This document shows, one piece after another, positions 1-6,056 of a stretch of 8,175 nucleotides of DNA. The position numbers were made by a program, and so were the translations under genes. Position 1 is the first letter of the stretch. Every line of letters starts with the position of its first letter. The notes under the pieces were generated by a model. It saw nothing but the letters and a program-made list of their open reading frames with translations, ran no database searches and was not told where the DNA came from. Origin of the DNA: CAVRZY01 sp963725415 (lineage in GTDB: Bacteria > Acidobacteriota > Terriglobia > Bryobacterales > Bryobacteraceae); contig CAVRZY010000042.1 of NCBI GenBank assembly GCA_963725415.1, positions 1 through 8,175 of the forward strand. Direction: 5' to 3'.

Positions 1-338
1 CGGGTCGAGGCGCCGGAGGCAATGATCAGGGTGCGAGTGTCGAGCCAGTCGTCGTCGATTTTCAGGCGGAAGGGCCTTCCGCTCAGGTCGGCTTCGGCAA
101 CCGAGCCGTTAATGTACTCCGCTCCGAAGCGCTGCGCCTGGGCCTTCATATTCTCGACCAGGTCGGGTCCATTGATCCCTTCGGGGAAGCCCGGGAAGTT
201 CTCGACCAGGGTGGTGAGGGAGAGCTGGCCCCCCGGCTCATGGCCCATCACGATCAGAGGGTTCAGGTTGGCCCGTGCGGTGTAAATGGCAGCGGTGTTG
301 CCGGCGCAGCCGGATCCAACGATAACCACGTTGCGCAT
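1..338 (-). CDS. trxB: Thioredoxin reductase, N-terminal part (runs off the left edge)
   Basis: This cytoplasmic flavoprotein passes electrons from NADPH to thioredoxin. The first 112 codons are present, starting at an ATG whose first base is 338. The N-terminus carries the FAD-binding Rossmann motif GSGCAG (residues 8-13), then TAAIYTARANL, GGQLSLTTLVENFPGF (about residues 36-51) and a LIIASGAS stretch near the edge, all in the order and spacing of TrxB. The glycines of the GxGxxG motif are intact, but the usual proline of GSGPAG is cysteine. The redox CxxC motif and the NADPH domain lie outside the window, so activity cannot be judged. It starts 34 bases after the feoB stop on the same strand with no visible terminator between them, so it may be the third gene of the feo transcript. 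No convincing ribosome binding site precedes the ATG. Other TrxB-like flavoproteins, such as ferredoxin-NADP reductase of the TrxR type, cannot be excluded without the CxxC region. Confidence 0.88.
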   Translation of the reverse strand, partial: MRNVVIVGSGCAGNTAAIYTARANLNPLIVMGHEPGGQLSLTTLVENFPGFPEGINGPDLVENMKAQAQRFGAEYINGSVAEADLSGRPFRLKIDDDWLDTRTLIIASGAST

Positions 339-372
339 ACCAAGGTTATGCTAGCAGTTTTGCCGCGCCTGC

Positions 373-2274
373 TCAGCCCAGCCACGCCATCACCAGCCGG
401 TTGGTAAGCAGGGCACCGAGGTAGGCGAGCGCGCCCAGGTAGGCGAACTGGAAGGCCGGCCACTTCCAACCCGCCGTCTCGCGGCGCACCACGGCCACCG
501 TCGAGGCGCACTGCATGGCGAAAGCGAAGAAGACCAGGAGTGCCACGGCGCCGCCGGGCGCCAGGTCGTGCTGGAGAGCGCGCTGGAGGCCCAGCGAGCG
601 GGCGTCGGGCTCCATGCCATGGATGGCGCCCAAAGTGCCGACGATTACCTCACGCGCCGCCAGAGAGGTGACCAGCCCGACCCCAATTTTCCAGTTGAAT
701 CCCAGCGGCCGGATGGCGGGTTCGAGAGTGCGGCCGAGGAGGCCCGCCAGGCTGTCCTCGATACGCGGCATTTTCCCGTCTTTGAGCGGAAGGTGAGCCA
801 GGATCCAGAGCGCTACCGCCACCGTCAGGATCACGGTTCCGGCGCGGCGGAGGAAGATTTTCAAGCGATCCAGGAGGCGCAAGGCCAGCGAGCGTAAGGT
901 GGGCCGGCGGTAGGGCGGCATCTCCAGGAGGAAGGGCGTCCGCTCGCTCCTGAGCACCGAGGACTTCAGCACCAAGGCCGTGCCGAAGGCGGCCAGGAAC
1001 CCCAGCAGGTACAGGCCCAGCAGGGCGGCCGCGCGGGTCCCCAGGAGCGGACCGAGCAGGGGGCGCTCGGGCAGGAACGCGGCGATCACTAGCGTGTAGA
1101 CCGGCAGCCGGGCCGAGCAGGTCATCAAGGGGGCGATCAGGATGGTGGCGATGCGGTCGCGCTTGCTCTCGATGGTACGGGTGGCCAGGATGGCGGGGAC
1201 CGCGCAGGCGTAAGCCGAAAGCAAGGGGATGAAGGACTTCCCCTGCAAGCCCACGCGGGCCATGGTGCGGTCGGCGATCAAGGCCGCGCGGGCCAGGTAG
1301 CCGGAGTCCTCCAGGATTCCAAGGAACAGGAACAGCAGCAGGATCTGGGGCAGGAAAACCAGCACCGAGCCCACGCCGCTCCATACGCCCTCCACCAGCA
1401 GAGAGCGCAGGAGGGAATCGGGGAGCCCGGCGGCGATGCCGGTCCCGGACCAGGCAATCAGCGACTGCACGCCATCCATCAGGGGCCTTGCCCAACAAAA
1501 CAGCGCCTGGAACACCGCCACCACCACGGCGGCGAGGATCAGCGGGCCGCCGATCGGGTGCAGGAAGACCGCATCCAAGCGACGGGTCCACAGGGACGGA
1601 GCGGGGGCTTGATAGGAGGCCTGGCGGCCCACGCGCGCGGCCCAGGCCCGGCAGTGCGGGACGTCATGGAGGATGGGCAACTCCAGCGGGGCTGGAGCGG
1701 CCCCTCGCTCGGCCAGGAACTGGAACACCGGCTCGAGGCCCTGGCCTTCGATTGCGCTGATGAGGGCCACCCTTGCTCCCAGTTGCCTAGCGAGCGCGTC
1801 TACGTCTACTTCGCCGCCGCGGCTCCTGAGGTCGTCCGCCATGTTCAACAGCACCATGCTGGGCACGCCTAACGCCAGAATGGGCGCGGCCAGCATCAAA
1901 TGCCGGCCGAGGTTGGTCGAGTCCAGGATCAGCAGCACGGCATCGGGGCGGGGGAAACCGTCCATTCCTCCGCTCAGGATGTCGTGCGCGACCTGCTCGT
2001 CTTCGGAACGGGGCGAGAGGCTGTAGATGCCGGGCAGGTCGATGAGCGAGACTTCCCGGCCGTTTTCGAGCCGGACACGGCCCAACCGCTGCTCGACGGT
2101 CACCCCAGGGTAGTTGGCAACCTTCTGCCGCAGGCCGGTGAGGCGGTTAAACAGGGTGGACTTGCCGGAGTTGGGGGGTCCGACAATGGCTACGATACGG
2201 GGTGTGCCGCGTCCGGGGGAATCCAGCCGGGGCGGCACCCTCACACAGGCGCCGCAACCGTGCTCATCGCTCAT
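373..2274 (-). CDS. feoB: Ferrous iron transport protein B (FeoB)
   Basis: This inner-membrane Fe(II) importer has an N-terminal GTPase domain and a polytopic core; the protein is 633 residues. The G domain has all five motifs: GPPNSGKS (32-39), the PGVT threonine (59), DLPG (79-82), NMAD (144-147) and SAIEG (173-177). Membrane segments begin near residue 241. The two Gate regions are recognisable: LPQILLLFLFLGILEDSGYL and LLSAYACAVPAILATRTIE (Cys357) followed by MTCSARLPVYTL (Cys386). Near the C-terminus are SLAAREVIVGTLG and FAMQCASTVAVVRRET. The family usually has GFGC where this protein has AYAC, but the cysteine and the following VPA are kept. It is shorter than the roughly 770-residue E. 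coli protein, mainly in linkers, and no FeoC follows. The ATG overlaps the feoA stop by 4 bases (ATGA), which implies translational coupling. The function call is secure. Confidence 0.97.
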   Translation of the reverse strand: MSDEHGCGACVRVPPRLDSPGRGTPRIVAIVGPPNSGKSTLFNRLTGLRQKVANYPGVTVEQRLGRVRLENGREVSLIDLPGIYSLSPRSEDEQVAHDILSGGMDGFPRPDAVLLILDSTNLGRHLMLAAPILALGVPSMVLLNMADDLRSRGGEVDVDALARQLGARVALISAIEGQGLEPVFQFLAERGAAPAPLELPILHDVPHCRAWAARVGRQASYQAPAPSLWTRRLDAVFLHPIGGPLILAAVVVAVFQALFCWARPLMDGVQSLIAWSGTGIAAGLPDSLLRSLLVEGVWSGVGSVLVFLPQILLLFLFLGILEDSGYLARAALIADRTMARVGLQGKSFIPLLSAYACAVPAILATRTIESKRDRIATILIAPLMTCSARLPVYTLVIAAFLPERPLLGPLLGTRAAALLGLYLLGFLAAFGTALVLKSSVLRSERTPFLLEMPPYRRPTLRSLALRLLDRLKIFLRRAGTVILTVAVALWILAHLPLKDGKMPRIEDSLAGLLGRTLEPAIRPLGFNWKIGVGLVTSLAAREVIVGTLGAIHGMEPDARSLGLQRALQHDLAPGGAVALLVFFAFAMQCASTVAVVRRETAGWKWPAFQFAYLGALAYLGALLTNRLVMAWLG

Positions 2275-2564
2275 ACTGGGTCTTGGTTGCCGGTCGGCGG
2301 ATCCTGGCGCAACTTAAGACGAGCGGCGGTTTCGCCACGCAACGCGATCTCCGCGCCATCCACGCGGAAGACTCGCGGGTCCCCTCCGGGAGCGCTGCCT
2401 GCGGCCGTGACGGGCTGGCCGGGCAGGAACCCCAGCTCCATCAAGCGGCGGGAGAGGTCTTCGGGGAGGTCCAGGCGATCCAAGATGCCGTGCTCGCCCG
2501 GGCGTAAATCGAGCAGGCTGGCGGGGGCGCGCTGCCGGTTCTTATTGAAACTGGATTGCAGCAA
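2271..2564 (-). CDS. feoA: Ferrous iron transport protein A (FeoA)
   Basis: This small cytoplasmic SH3-like protein works with FeoB. The FeoA domain is clear: LLDLRPGEHGILDRL, then LSRRLMELGFLPGQPV, then FRVDGAEIALRGETAARL, ending in a short tail whose TGA overlaps the feoB ATG. The start is uncertain. The open frame reaches a TTG at 2636 (121 residues), but the first 24 residues of that version resemble no FeoA, and a promoter-like TTGACA/TATACT pair lies within them. I chose the TTG at 2564, giving 97 residues and lying 5 bases after the TATACT box; a CTG at 2561 is equally possible. No ATG or GTG lies in frame before the domain. If the promoter is right, the mRNA would be leaderless or nearly so. 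No Fur-type or DtxR-type operator palindrome was seen. Confidence 0.88.
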   Translation of the reverse strand: MLQSSFNKNRQRAPASLLDLRPGEHGILDRLDLPEDLSRRLMELGFLPGQPVTAAGSAPGGDPRVFRVDGAEIALRGETAARLKLRQDPPTGNQDPV

Positions 2565-2569
2565 GCTCC

Positions 2570-2600
2570 AGTATAGATCATCGCCATGCCACGGTGTCAA
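2570..2600 (-). promoter_or_regulatory. Probable promoter of the feoA-feoB(-trxB) operon
   Basis: On the minus strand a perfect -35 box TTGACA (2600-2595) and a 5-of-6 -10 box TATACT (2575-2570) are separated by 19 bases, slightly longer than the ideal 17. The predicted transcription start lies around 2564-2562, at the TTG/CTG start candidates of feoA. This is a motif call from sequence only. Confidence 0.55.
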
Positions 2601-2710
2601 GGGGGCCGCACCGGAGCGTCGGCCGGGGTATGCCAATCATTTGCAGAAAGCCCTGGCGTTCGGGCGTCTCCCGGAGGGGCTCCCTGGCGAGCGCTAGTCA
2701 GCAGGCGGAC

Positions 2711-2731
2711 GGCTGATTGTTGATGGCTGAA
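2711..2731 (+). repeat. Three degenerate tandem heptamers (GGCTGAT-like)
   Basis: The three consecutive 7-mers GGCTGAT, TGTTGAT and GGCTGAA (2711-2717, 2718-2724, 2725-2731) form a small degenerate tandem repeat in the divergent intergenic region between feoA and the HTH-TPR gene. They overlap the -35 region of the latter. This may be a remnant of a longer heptamer array or chance. Confidence 0.4.
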
Positions 2732-2750
2732 GGCTTCCCCGTGCTACAAT
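2720..2750 (+). promoter_or_regulatory. Probable promoter of the HTH-TPR gene (and thiL)
   Basis: A good -10 box TACAAT lies at 2745-2750. A weaker -35 box TTGATG lies at 2720-2725, giving a 19-base spacer. The -10 box ends 7 bases before the GTG start at 2758, so transcription would begin at or beside the start codon. No Shine-Dalgarno sequence is visible, which fits a leaderless mRNA. Confidence 0.5.
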
Positions 2751-2757
2751 CGTCGCG

Positions 2758-3711
2758 GTGCTGGACGCTCCTCCCAAGCAAGCCTATTCCCGCCAGGAAG
2801 CCCGGCGAGTTCTGGGGGTTTCCGAGGGGCAGCTCCGAAGCTGGGAGAAGCAGGGACTGGTTCCGCACCTGGACGCTTTCGCCTTCTCCGACCTGATTGC
2901 CCTGCGCACCTTGCAGAAGCTCCGGAAGGACCGCGTATCCGCCACGCGAATCCGGTGTGCGGTGGCGGCAATTCGCCGGAAGCTTGGGGACGTGGGCGAT
3001 CCGCTCAGAGAGTTGAAGCTGTTTTGTGAGGGCAGGAAGGTGGCGGTCCTGATCGACGGGCAGAAGATGGAGGCGGTTTCCGGGCAACTATTGCTGGACT
3101 TCGACCAGGAGGAGCTGAACCGGTTGCTGTCATTTCCGCAACCCCGGGAATCGCGGGCCCGCCCGGGGGTGGCGGCGGCCCAGGAGAGGGAGGCGGAGCT
3201 ATGGTTTCAAAAGGGCCTGGAGCTGGAGAAGACCGGGGCGCCGGTTCAAGAGATCATCCGGGCTTACGAACAGGCCATCGCACTGGACGCCAGTTCGGCC
3301 GGGGCCTTGGTGAACCTGGGAACGGTCCACTTTCATCTGCGCGGCTGGCGGGAGGCGGAAGAGTGTTACGCGAAAGCCCTCCAGGTGGATCCGACCTACG
3401 CCCTGGCGCATTTCAATCTGGGGAATCTCTACGATGAGACCGGCGACCGCGACCGGGCCCTGGCGCACTACGAGGCCGCCTTGCGGGTGAACCCGAACTA
3501 CGCTGACGCGCACTACAACCTGGCCTTACTGTGCCAGGGCCGTGGGGAGTTGATGAACGCCGTGCGTCATTGGACGATCTACCTCAAGCTGGATCCCGCG
3601 AGCTCCTGGGCCATCATTGCGCGCCGCGAACTGGAGACGCTGCGCCGGGCGACCGTGGTTCCTGGTTCGAGGCCCCAGCGGGAGGGGTCGGGCGGGAGCA
3701 GCGCGTCGTAG
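2758..3711 (+). CDS. MerR-like HTH protein with tetratricopeptide repeats
   Basis: This 317-residue protein has an N-terminal MerR-type winged-helix region (about residues 8-75), with YSRQEARRVLGVSEGQLRSW and FAFSDLIALRTLQKLRK. A linker of about 70 residues follows, then a block of about four TPRs (roughly residues 144-282) with signatures such as AYEQAIALDASSAGALVNLG, AEECYAKALQVDPTYALAHF and ALAHYEAALRVNPNYADAHY. No signal peptide or membrane segment is visible. By family, the HTH suggests DNA binding and the TPRs suggest protein partner binding; the actual target is unknown. The GTG start at 2758 is chosen because a -10 box ends 7 bases upstream and the HTH begins immediately after. The gene diverges from feoA and ends 11 bases before thiL on the same strand, so the two are probably co-transcribed. 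The C-terminal tail (from about 300) is low-complexity Gly/Ser/Arg. Confidence 0.88.
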   Translation: MLDAPPKQAYSRQEARRVLGVSEGQLRSWEKQGLVPHLDAFAFSDLIALRTLQKLRKDRVSATRIRCAVAAIRRKLGDVGDPLRELKLFCEGRKVAVLIDGQKMEAVSGQLLLDFDQEELNRLLSFPQPRESRARPGVAAAQEREAELWFQKGLELEKTGAPVQEIIRAYEQAIALDASSAGALVNLGTVHFHLRGWREAEECYAKALQVDPTYALAHFNLGNLYDETGDRDRALAHYEAALRVNPNYADAHYNLALLCQGRGELMNAVRHWTIYLKLDPASSWAIIARRELETLRRATVVPGSRPQREGSGGSSAS

Positions 3712-3715
3712 GGAG
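3711..3715 (+). promoter_or_regulatory. Ribosome binding site that fixes the thiL start
   Basis: GGGAG lies 7 bases before the ATG at 3723 and overlaps the last base of the preceding gene's stop codon. It decides the start of thiL over the longer open frame that reaches back to 3531 inside the TPR gene. Confidence 0.75.
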
Positions 3716-3722
3716 CCGTCAA

Positions 3723-4604
3723 ATGAACGAGCTGGAACTGCTTAAGCGTGTCCGCTCCAAGGTGCCACCACCGGGCCGCCAGATTGGGCTGGGCATCGGG
3801 GATGATTGCGCGGTTTTCCGGCAGCCCGGCGCCAAAGAGGACCTGCTGATAACCACCGACATGCTGATCGAGAATGTCCATTTCCGCCGGGAGACTCATC
3901 CCGCCGGGGCGGTGGGGTGGAGGGCTTTGGCGCGCGGGCTAAGCGATATTGCGGCGATGGGCGGGACGCCGCGCTTCTGCTTGGTGTCGCTGGCGCTGGC
4001 GCCGTGGGCCGATGGGCGGTGGGTGGACGCGTTCTATAGAGGCTTTCTGCGGCTGGCGAAGCAGACCGGGACCGCGCTGGTGGGCGGGGACCTGGCGCAT
4101 GCGGAGCAGGTGGTCTGCGATGTGGTGGTCTGCGGGTCGGTCGAGAAGGGAAAAGCGATGCGGCGCGACCGGGCCCGGCCCGGCAACCGGATTTACGTGA
4201 GCGGGCCGTTGGGGGCCTCGGCCCTGGGTTTGCGAACCCGGCGCGGGGAAGCCTGGAGGCGCCATCTGCGCCCCCAGCCCAGGCTGGAGCTGGGCCGGCT
4301 TCTGCGGGCACAATTCGGCGTGGCGGCGGCGATGGACCTGAGCGATGGCCTGTCGTTGGACCTGCACCGGCTGTGCCTGGAATCCGGCGTGGCTGCCGAA
4401 CTTGAGGGATCGCTTCCCATCTTCCCCGGCGCCACTCTCGAAGATGCCCTTCACGGCGGGGAGGATTATGAGCTGTTGTTCACCGTGCGGCCCAATGTTT
4501 CTCCGCCGGGAACGCGGATCGGCACGATTCGAAAGGGCAAGCCGGGAGTCGTGCAGTTTTCGGGACGCCCGCTGGCGCTTCGGGGATACGACCATTTTCG
4601 GTAA
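3723..4604 (+). CDS. thiL: Thiamine-monophosphate kinase (ThiL)
   Basis: ThiL phosphorylates thiamine monophosphate with ATP to give thiamine diphosphate, the last step of cofactor synthesis, in the cytoplasm. The 293-residue protein shows the family motifs in order: GIGDDCAV (24-31), TTDMLIENVHF (44-54), LSDIAAMGGTP (73-83), GGDLAHAE (121-128), MDLSDGLSLDLHRL (204-217) and GGEDYELLF (245-253). The metal-binding aspartates of GIGDD, TTD, GGD and SDG are all present. The ATG at 3723 is preceded by GGGAG at good spacing, 11 bases after the HTH-TPR gene. The C-terminus is unusually abrupt (GYDHFR, then TAA): the stop lies at the left end of a palindromic element. If that element is removed using its flanking 10-bp direct repeat, the frame continues for seven more residues (ERLLAVK) to a TGA at 4764-4766. 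The catalytic domain is unaffected, so the enzyme is probably functional. Confidence 0.95.
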   Translation: MNELELLKRVRSKVPPPGRQIGLGIGDDCAVFRQPGAKEDLLITTDMLIENVHFRRETHPAGAVGWRALARGLSDIAAMGGTPRFCLVSLALAPWADGRWVDAFYRGFLRLAKQTGTALVGGDLAHAEQVVCDVVVCGSVEKGKAMRRDRARPGNRIYVSGPLGASALGLRTRRGEAWRRHLRPQPRLELGRLLRAQFGVAAAMDLSDGLSLDLHRLCLESGVAAELEGSLPIFPGATLEDALHGGEDYELLFTVRPNVSPPGTRIGTIRKGKPGVVQFSGRPLALRGYDHFR

Positions 4605-4741
4605 TGCCTCAGTCTCGGGGGCCGTGGGACGAGCTTCAGCTTGTCTCGGGCGGTATTCGAAAGGCGTCCGGACAGGCTGAAAGCCTATCCCACTCCGGTG
4701 CACAGGCCGTTGCCCCCGAGACTGAGGCAGTACCATTTTCG
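4591..4741. repeat. 10-bp direct repeat ACCATTTTCG flanking the palindromic element
   Basis: ACCATTTTCG occurs at 4591-4600 (the last thiL codons) and again at 4732-4741. The copies sit directly outside the inverted-repeat element and look like a target-site duplication left by insertion. Joining the left flank to the right copy restores an uninterrupted thiL frame for seven further codons. Confidence 0.7.
4601..4731. mobile_element. MITE/REP-like palindromic element inserted at the 3' end of thiL
   Basis: This 131-bp non-coding element has perfect 18-bp terminal inverted repeats, TGCCTCAGTCTCGGGGGC at 4605-4622 and its reverse complement at 4712-4729. Inside them is a second, imperfect inverted repeat, 4624-4645 against 4671-4693 (GTGGGA...CAGC.TGTC). 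Together they could fold into a long nested hairpin. There is no transposase gene, so it would be non-autonomous. The 10-bp direct repeats outside it support insertion. It supplies the thiL stop codon and could also end thiL transcription through the hairpin. The inner motif CAGGCTGAA(A)GCC recurs in the second repeat cluster near 5960. Confidence 0.7.
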
Positions 4742-4776
4742 CGAACGGTTGCTGGCGGTGAAGTGAGCTTTTGCTG

Positions 4777-4782
4777 CATAAT
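4777..4782 (+). promoter_or_regulatory. -10 box of the DUF4380-like gene
   Basis: CATAAT (5 of 6 matches to TATAAT) ends 7 bases before the ATG at 4790. The best -35 candidate, TTGCTG at 4749-4754, is 22 bases away, which is too far, so the -35 is not assigned. The geometry suggests a leaderless transcript. Confidence 0.4.
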
Positions 4783-4789
4783 ACACACG

Positions 4790-5752
4790 ATGTTCAAAAC
4801 TATCGCTCTCACGCTTGCTTTGACTATGACCGTATCGGCTGCTGTGCGCATCGAGAAGATCAACTACCGAGGCTGGCCCAACAGCTATCGGATCTCGAAC
4901 GGGGAGATCGAGCTGGTGATCACCGGCGACGTGGGGCCGCGGATCATTCACTGCGGCTTCGTGGGGGGACAGAACCTCCTTAAAGAGTACCCGGAGCAGC
5001 TCGGCAAGAGCGGCGAGCCGGCCTTCGTGTTGCGTGGCGGGCACCGCATCTGGGTGGCGCCGGAGCAACTCGCCACGACCTGGGCGCCGGACAACGTCCC
5101 GGTGAAGATTGACGTGCGGGGCGAGGTGCTGGAAGCCACGGCCCCGGTCGAGCCCTCCACCGGGCTCGAAAAACAAATCATCGCCAGAATGTCAGCTTCC
5201 GGGACCAGGGTGGAGGTGTTGCACCGGGTGAAAAACACCACCGCCTGGGAGATTGAATTCGCGCCCTGGGCGCTGACCATGATGGCGCAGGGAGGAACGG
5301 CGATCACCGGGTTCCCGCCGCGCGGCAAGCATCCGGAGGTGTTGCTGCCGACCAACCCGCTGGTGATGTGGGCCTACACGGATTTCTCCGACCCCCGCTG
5401 GAAGTTCACCAAGAAGTACCTGGTCTTACGGCAGGACCCCAAGAATGCCGAGCCACAGAAAATCGGGCTGTTCAACAAGCAGACCTGGGGCGCATACCTG
5501 CTGGGAACTGACCTTTTCGTGAAGCAGGTCACGGCCGAGCCGGGGCGCACCTATCCCGACTTCGGCTGCTCGTTCGAGAGTTTCACCAACGCCGAGTTTC
5601 TGGAACTGGAGACGCTGGGGCCGCTGGGCAAGGTTGAGCCCGGCAAGGCGGTCGAGCACACCGAGCGCTGGAGCCTGCGCAAGAACGTGCGGATTTCGCA
5701 GTTCAGCGACGCGGAGCTGGACAAGGCGCTGCTGCCGGTGCTGGGCCGCTGA
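4790..5752 (+). CDS. Secreted DUF4380-like protein
   Basis: This 320-residue protein has an apparent Sec signal peptide (MFKTIALTLALTMTVSAA, cleavage probably after residue 17 or 18), so it should be exported. The mature part begins with motifs I associate with DUF4380 proteins: SYRISNGEIELVITGDVGPR (32-51), IIHCGFVGGQNLL (52-64) and LRGGHRIWVAPEQL (81-94). Such proteins are thought to have a beta-sandwich resembling sugar mutarotases, which would fit carbohydrate binding, but no biochemical function can be assigned. The open frame extends upstream to 4604 across the palindromic element; the ATG at 4790 is chosen because the signal peptide begins there and a CATAAT box lies 7 bases upstream. 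It stands alone between two repeat-bearing intergenic regions. No lipobox cysteine is present. The gene is surely real; the family name is moderately certain. Confidence 0.82.
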   Translation: MFKTIALTLALTMTVSAAVRIEKINYRGWPNSYRISNGEIELVITGDVGPRIIHCGFVGGQNLLKEYPEQLGKSGEPAFVLRGGHRIWVAPEQLATTWAPDNVPVKIDVRGEVLEATAPVEPSTGLEKQIIARMSASGTRVEVLHRVKNTTAWEIEFAPWALTMMAQGGTAITGFPPRGKHPEVLLPTNPLVMWAYTDFSDPRWKFTKKYLVLRQDPKNAEPQKIGLFNKQTWGAYLLGTDLFVKQVTAEPGRTYPDFGCSFESFTNAEFLELETLGPLGKVEPGKAVEHTERWSLRKNVRISQFSDAELDKALLPVLGR

Positions 5753-5825
5753 GGGCGCTGGCAGGGGAGCAGCTTCGCTACGGTCACGTCCCCGTCGGTG
5801 ATGGGAGACGAAAGCGGAGGCTCTG

Positions 5826-5846
5826 AACTCCTGAACTCGAGGAGTT
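5826..5846 (+). terminator. Weak hairpin after the DUF4380-like gene
   Basis: AACTCCT (5826-5832) pairs perfectly with AGGAGTT (5840-5846) around a 7-base loop, about 75 bases after the stop codon. Only a TTT run follows, so a Rho-independent terminator is possible but weak. Confidence 0.25.
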
Positions 5847-5863
5847 TGGCCTGAACCCAATTC

Positions 5864-5980
5864 GTGGCGCACGCTCTTAGCGTGCCGTCTCGGCACTCGT
5901 GCCGAGACGCGCTGTCCCGGTTCGAGAGAAGCACTGGCGTCGAGAGGAGTCTCGACGCGGCAGGCTGAAGCCCGCGCCAC
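5864..5980. repeat. Compound palindromic repeat element (REP/MITE-like)
   Basis: This 117-bp unit is bounded by GTGGCGC (5864-5870) and GCGCCAC (5974-5980). Inside are three perfect hairpins: GCACGCT/AGCGTGC (5869-5885, 3-base loop), CGTCTCGGCAC/GTGCCGAGACG (5886-5909, 2-base spacer) and GCGTCGAGA/TCTCGACGC (5937-5958, 4-base loop). A short imperfect hairpin GGCTGAAGCC follows at about 5963-5972. There is no open reading frame and no clear target-site duplication. It shares CAGGCTGAA-GCC with the element at 4601-4731, suggesting a genome-wide family. Confidence 0.6.
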
Positions 5981-6043
5981 ATCTTCGCTGGAACTCCGGT
6001 CTGGCCAGAAATCCGGCCTAGAATGTTCCAGTCGCCTCTTGCT

Positions 6044-6049
6044 ATGCTT
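6044..6049 (+). promoter_or_regulatory. -10-like box of the DNA methyltransferase gene
   Basis: TATGCT (TANNNT form, 4 of 6 to TATAAT) ends 7 bases before the ATG at 6057. No -35 box is evident. The call leans on the identical spacing seen at two other genes in the window. Confidence 0.35.
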
Positions 6050-6056
6050 GAGAGGG

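Larger units (their letters stand above)
5753..6056. other. 304-base intergenic stretch rich in palindromes, no gene
   Basis: No coding frame on either strand looks real here. The stretch holds a small hairpin at 5826-5846, a cluster of strong palindromes at 5864-5980, and, at the right end, a TATGCT box just before the methyltransferase gene. The left part (about 5760-5815) has no structure I can name. Confidence 0.7.

Noticed and set aside
650..1591. A 313-codon minus-strand frame within feoB
   Set aside because: It lies in another frame of feoB, is rich in Pro/Gly/Arg and matches no family; it is a GC-rich shadow.
1900..2697. A 265-codon plus-strand frame opposite feoB and feoA
   Set aside because: It is antisense to two well-supported genes and has no domain or ribosome binding site.
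2565..2757. Fur or DtxR operator near the feo promoter
   Set aside because: No GATAATGATAATC-like or DtxR-like palindrome could be found in the intergenic region.
3531..3722. N-terminal extension of ThiL inside the TPR gene
   Set aside because: The ATG at 3723 has a proper ribosome binding site and starts the conserved ThiL sequence.
3939..4736. A 265-codon minus-strand frame opposite thiL
   Set aside because: It is antisense to thiL and extends into the palindromic element; no motif is recognisable.
4604..4789. N-terminal extension of the DUF4380-like protein
   Set aside because: The frame is open but runs through the palindromic element, and the signal peptide begins at the ATG at 4790.
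5864..5980. CRISPR array
   Set aside because: The hairpins differ from one another and there are no equal-length repeats with unique spacers.
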